A stretch of 64,000 nucleotides of DNA from Paenibacillus cellulositrophicus. GTDB lineage: Bacteria; Bacillota; Bacilli; Paenibacillales; Paenibacillaceae. A program made the translations under genes and the position numbers. Positions 61,106-64,000 of this stretch are shown here, one piece after another. Location of the stretch: NCBI RefSeq assembly GCF_009363095.1, contig NZ_CP045295.1, positions 1,302,001-1,366,000 on the forward strand, given 5' to 3'. Numbering within the stretch: the stretch's first letter is position 1; each line of letters begins with the position of its first letter. Below the pieces are notes generated by a model. That model worked only from the letters and a program-made list of their open reading frames with translations. It did not search any database and had not been told where the DNA came from.

Positions 61106-64000
61106 ATGGTTGAAGATAACAAACAAAAGCCGGAAGAGCAGACCGCTCCGAAAAAACGGTCCTACGGCCGCATCATCGGACTTACCGCGATGTGGACGCT
61201 GGTCGTAATCGTTATGGGAGCGCTGTTCGCCGGCGGTACGGCAGCCGGGTACCTCACTTCCATCGTGAAGGATGATCCGGTCCGTTCCAGGGCATTGATT
61301 GACCAGAAGATGAGCGAGAACTCCATTACGGGATTCGCCTACTTCCGTGACGGCACCCCCATCGGACAGCTTCGGACCGATGAGGACAGACGCCCCGTGG
61401 AGTATAAGCAGATACCGCCCATCGTCATCGACGCCGTCGTATCGATTGAAGACAATAACTTTTTTACACATAAGGGTGTTGACATCAAGGGCACGCTCCG
61501 TGCCGTCAAGCAGAAGCTTCTGCATGAATCCGTGCAGACCGGAGGAAGCACGCTCACCCAGCAGCTGGCCAGACGCGTTTTCCTGAACCTGGACAAAACG
61601 GAAGACCGGAAATTCAAGGAAATTTTGCTCGCGCTCCGGCTGGAGCGGTTTATGACGAAAGAAGAAATTTTAACGGCATACTTAAACAAGGTTCCGTTCG
61701 GCAACGGATCCAGCGGCTACAATCTGTACGGTATTCAGGCCGCAGCCAAAGGCATTTTTAATATTAGTGATCTCAGTAAATTGAACGTCGCCGAGGCGGC
61801 TTATTTGGCCGGTCTTCCTCAGCTGCCTTCCAGATATTCGGCCTTCAACGGCAAAGGCGAGTTTAACGAAGCCAACTTTAAGCGCGCCATCGACCGGCAG
61901 CATCTGGTGCTCCGGCGTATGCTTGAGGAGAACAAAATCACGGAAGCCCAGTATAAGGAAGCGCTCGCTTTCGACATTCGCAAGCAGCTGGCTCCCCATG
62001 TGGAGAAGGCATACGCGACCTTCCCTTATCTGATGATGGAAACGGAGCGCCAAGGCGCCCAAATCATCATGCAGCTGAATGAGCAGGCGGAAGGCAAGGT
62101 TCCCGGGGACGATGCGAAGCAGGACGGCGACCTGCTTGAAGAAGCCCGGCAGCAGCTCAGCACGGGCGGGTATCGGATCTATACCACCATTGATAAAAAG
62201 GTGTACAATTCGATGCATAAAATCGCCGAGGATGACAGCAACTTCTCCCCTGACAGCAAGACCAAGGGGGCCGAGCAAACGGCGGCCATGATGATCAACA
62301 ACAAGACCGGCGCCATTCTCGGCATGATCGAGGGCCGTGATTTTAACAAAGAACAGATGAACTATGCCACCCAGATGATCCGCCAGCCGGGATCGACGAT
62401 GAAGCCGATTGCGGCTTACCTGCCGGCGATTGAGTCCGGCGCAATTCAACCGGCAAGCGTGGTTGACGATTCGCCGATCATTTTGCCGGACTGGCAAAAA
62501 GGGTATCATATTCCCAAAAACTCAACTTCGGGATATAAAGGATTGATGACGGCGCGCTCCGCACTCAACAATTCCGTGAATACGGTCGCGCTTAAACTAT
62601 ACAATAACGTTGTCGGAATCCAGAACGCCTGGAGCTTTGCCAAGAAGCTCGGGATCACGACCCTGCAACCGGATGATTATGGTGCAAAGACCGGCGTGCT
62701 GGGCGGCCTCGTTTACGGTGTGACGGTTGAAGAGCTGACCAATGCTTACAGCGCCATTGCGAACAACGGCCAGTTTAACGACGCCTACATGATCGAGAAA
62801 ATCACCGACTCCAAAGGCAACATCGTGTATCAGCACGAAGCCAAGCCGGTGCAGGCTTTTTCCAAGCAGACGGCCTATCTGATGACCGACATGCTGCGGA
62901 CCGTCATCACCGAAGGAACCGGCGATGTCGTCCGCAAAAATTACAAGCATTTTAAAACCGTGCCGATCGTCGGCAAAACGGGTACGACCCAGAATTACGG
63001 AGACGTCTGGTTTACGGGCTATTCCCCTGACGTGACGCTTGGGGTCTGGGCAGGCTATAAGGAACAAAAGAACACCTTGACCACCAAGGCGGCGAAGAAA
63101 CGCGCCCAGTCGATCTGGACCCTCGTGATGAACGAGGTGATCGACAGAGAACCGGAGCTGTTCAAGACTTCGAAGTTCGATAAACCGGACGGCATCGTCA
63201 CCAAGACGGTGTCCGCCTACAGCGGCAAATTGCCGACATCGCTCACGGACCGGTTCGTGACCGACATTTTCAACAGCAAATACGTTCCGACGGAAAGCGA
63301 TGACGGCATCGCCAAAGAGAAGTACATTACCTACAACGGCGTAAACTATATCCCGCAGGATGGTACGCCGGATGACATGCTTAAGGAGAAGGTCGTCGTC
63401 AAACGGGAAAAACCGATTTCCGAGCTGATCAAAGAGCTGGAGAACGCGTTTGCCAAAATGAAGGGCGGCCACAATGCGCTGTCTTACTACATCCCGAGGG
63501 ATGCCAACAGCGACATGCCGACCAAGATCGATCCGCGCGTAGACGACGGCGCCGCACCGGCTGCCCCATCGAACGCTTCGATCTCGTGGAACGGCAGCAA
63601 GGCCGTCATCTCCTTCAGCCCTACCGGACAATCCGATGTCGTCGGCTACCGGCTGTACCGCTCGGATAACGGTGGCTCCTACCGGAGACAGGCCAGCCTT
63701 CTTGTGGGAGAAGGGTCATCCTTTACCAGCGCTGCGAGCGGCGGATCCAGCTTCTATGTCACGGCCGTGGACGTGGCCGGCAAGGAGTCCGCACCGAGCA
63801 TGACCGTCGGCCTTGGCGGCGGATTGACCAACATTATCGGAGGCACGGACGATCCGTCCGGGGAACAAGGACAAAACGACGGGCAGGACAATCCGGACGG
63901 CGGTGCGGCATCTGGAGAGACACCGGGAACGGAACAGGCGCCTCAGACGGCTCCAGCCGCTCCTAGCGGGCTTCAAATGGCTGCTACAGAGACCGGAATC
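61106..64000 (+). CDS. Class A penicillin-binding protein (PBP1A-type), C-terminus beyond window
   Basis: 965 residues are visible with no stop before the edge. Builds peptidoglycan. A basic cytoplasmic start is followed by one membrane helix (about residues 30-52). The glycosyltransferase-51 domain has EDNNFFTHKGVD (catalytic Glu, near residue 114) and TGGSTLTQQLARR. The transpeptidase domain has GSTMKP (Ser nucleophile, near 431), SVN (near 490) and GKTGTT (near 625). A fibronectin type III-like domain (about 810-905) is followed by a Gly/Asp/Gln/Pro-rich linker, and a further module seems to begin (SGLQMAATETGI). AAAGGAGG precedes the ATG at 61106. Named ponA in related genomes; the paralogue is not certain. 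Confidence 0.95.
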   Translation, partial: MVEDNKQKPEEQTAPKKRSYGRIIGLTAMWTLVVIVMGALFAGGTAAGYLTSIVKDDPVRSRALIDQKMSENSITGFAYFRDGTPIGQLRTDEDRRPVEYKQIPPIVIDAVVSIEDNNFFTHKGVDIKGTLRAVKQKLLHESVQTGGSTLTQQLARRVFLNLDKTEDRKFKEILLALRLERFMTKEEILTAYLNKVPFGNGSSGYNLYGIQAAAKGIFNISDLSKLNVAEAAYLAGLPQLPSRYSAFNGKGEFNEANFKRAIDRQHLVLRRMLEENKITEAQYKEALAFDIRKQLAPHVEKAYATFPYLMMETERQGAQIIMQLNEQAEGKVPGDDAKQDGDLLEEARQQLSTGGYRIYTTIDKKVYNSMHKIAEDDSNFSPDSKTKGAEQTAAMMINNKTGAILGMIEGRDFNKEQMNYATQMIRQPGSTMKPIAAYLPAIESGAIQPASVVDDSPIILPDWQKGYHIPKNSTSGYKGLMTARSALNNSVNTVALKLYNNVVGIQNAWSFAKKLGITTLQPDDYGAKTGVLGGLVYGVTVEELTNAYSAIANNGQFNDAYMIEKITDSKGNIVYQHEAKPVQAFSKQTAYLMTDMLRTVITEGTGDVVRKNYKHFKTVPIVGKTGTTQNYGDVWFTGYSPDVTLGVWAGYKEQKNTLTTKAAKKRAQSIWTLVMNEVIDREPELFKTSKFDKPDGIVTKTVSAYSGKLPTSLTDRFVTDIFNSKYVPTESDDGIAKEKYITYNGVNYIPQDGTPDDMLKEKVVVKREKPISELIKELENAFAKMKGGHNALSYYIPRDANSDMPTKIDPRVDDGAAPAAPSNASISWNGSKAVISFSPTGQSDVVGYRLYRSDNGGSYRRQASLLVGEGSSFTSAASGGSSFYVTAVDVAGKESAPSMTVGLGGGLTNIIGGTDDPSGEQGQNDGQDNPDGGAASGETPGTEQAPQTAPAAPSGLQMAATETGI

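Noticed and set aside
61085..63631. Several long minus-strand frames opposite the PBP gene
   Set aside because: They are shadows; the plus-strand frame has all PBP motifs and runs without a stop to the window edge.
1..64000. Prophage, transposon, CRISPR array, tRNA or rRNA genes
   Set aside because: No transposase or phage motif, no regularly spaced repeats, and no tRNA-like or rRNA-like sequence were noticed on reading; short structured RNAs could still have been missed.

Overview
The window looks like a chromosomal core segment from a spore-forming member of the Bacillota, most likely Paenibacillus or a close relative. Evidence: the sporulation genes spoVM and spoVIF, strong GGAGG-type ribosome binding sites, T-box leaders ahead of thrS and tyrS, LexA boxes of the Bacillus type, and a gene order that closely follows the Bacillus subtilis ylo/rpm region. 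Nearly all of it is ordinary, densely packed chromosome. I saw no transposase, phage module, CRISPR array, tRNA or rRNA gene.

Layout. (1) 1-9.3 kb is accessory-like: an incomplete exported glycoside-hydrolase-like gene with a long upstream gap; an SOS-type cluster (Y-family polymerase plus YolD-like protein, diverging from an SRAP abasic-site sensor, with two LexA-like boxes between them); a four-gene set for a Tat-exported flavin dehydrogenase (gluconate-dehydrogenase subunit 3-like protein, GMC flavoprotein, TatA, CuA-type cupredoxin lipoprotein); and spoVIF. (2) 9.3-36 kb is a long leftward run equivalent to the B. subtilis yloB to recG block: Ca2+ ATPase, dapF, yitJ, yicC, remA, gmk, rpoZ, coaBC, priA, def, fmt, rsmB, rlmN, prpC, prkC, rsgA, rpe, an 86-residue membrane protein, spoVM, (rpmB divergent), fakA, degV and recG. 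dapF and yitJ are inserted between the ATPase and yicC, the thiN position holds the small membrane protein, and the Asp23-family gene is not next to fakA. (3) 36-49 kb holds rqcH, thrS with its T-box, a PHP phosphoesterase, a LysR regulator, an unknown 145-residue protein, ylbG, ricF, a two-gene XPB-type helicase operon and an M20 amidohydrolase. (4) 49-64 kb holds yugN, an ftsW-type gene, an Asp23 protein, a Ca2+/H+ antiporter, ylaN, a degenerate HPr, an M29 aminopeptidase, a lipoprotein, a GAF-GGDEF diguanylate cyclase, rpsD, tyrS with its T-box, and a class A penicillin-binding protein that runs off the end.

How the genes work together. The prpC-prkC phosphatase/kinase pair, the ftsW-type gene and the PBP relate to cell-wall growth. 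def-fmt, gmk-rpoZ, coaBC-priA, rsmB-rlmN and rsgA-rpe are the standard growth genes. fakA with a DegV protein fits fatty-acid kinase and its carrier. ricF and ylbG sit together as in B. subtilis.

The most notable observations are: the dehydrogenase operon with its own TatA and a CuA protein; the split XPB helicase pair; the SOS promoter shared by the SRAP and polymerase genes; a hairpin that buries the spoVIF ribosome binding site; a triple inverted-repeat element between rpmB and spoVM; and an HPr-like protein without the catalytic histidine. Family assignments rest on motifs read by eye. No database search or folding program was run.
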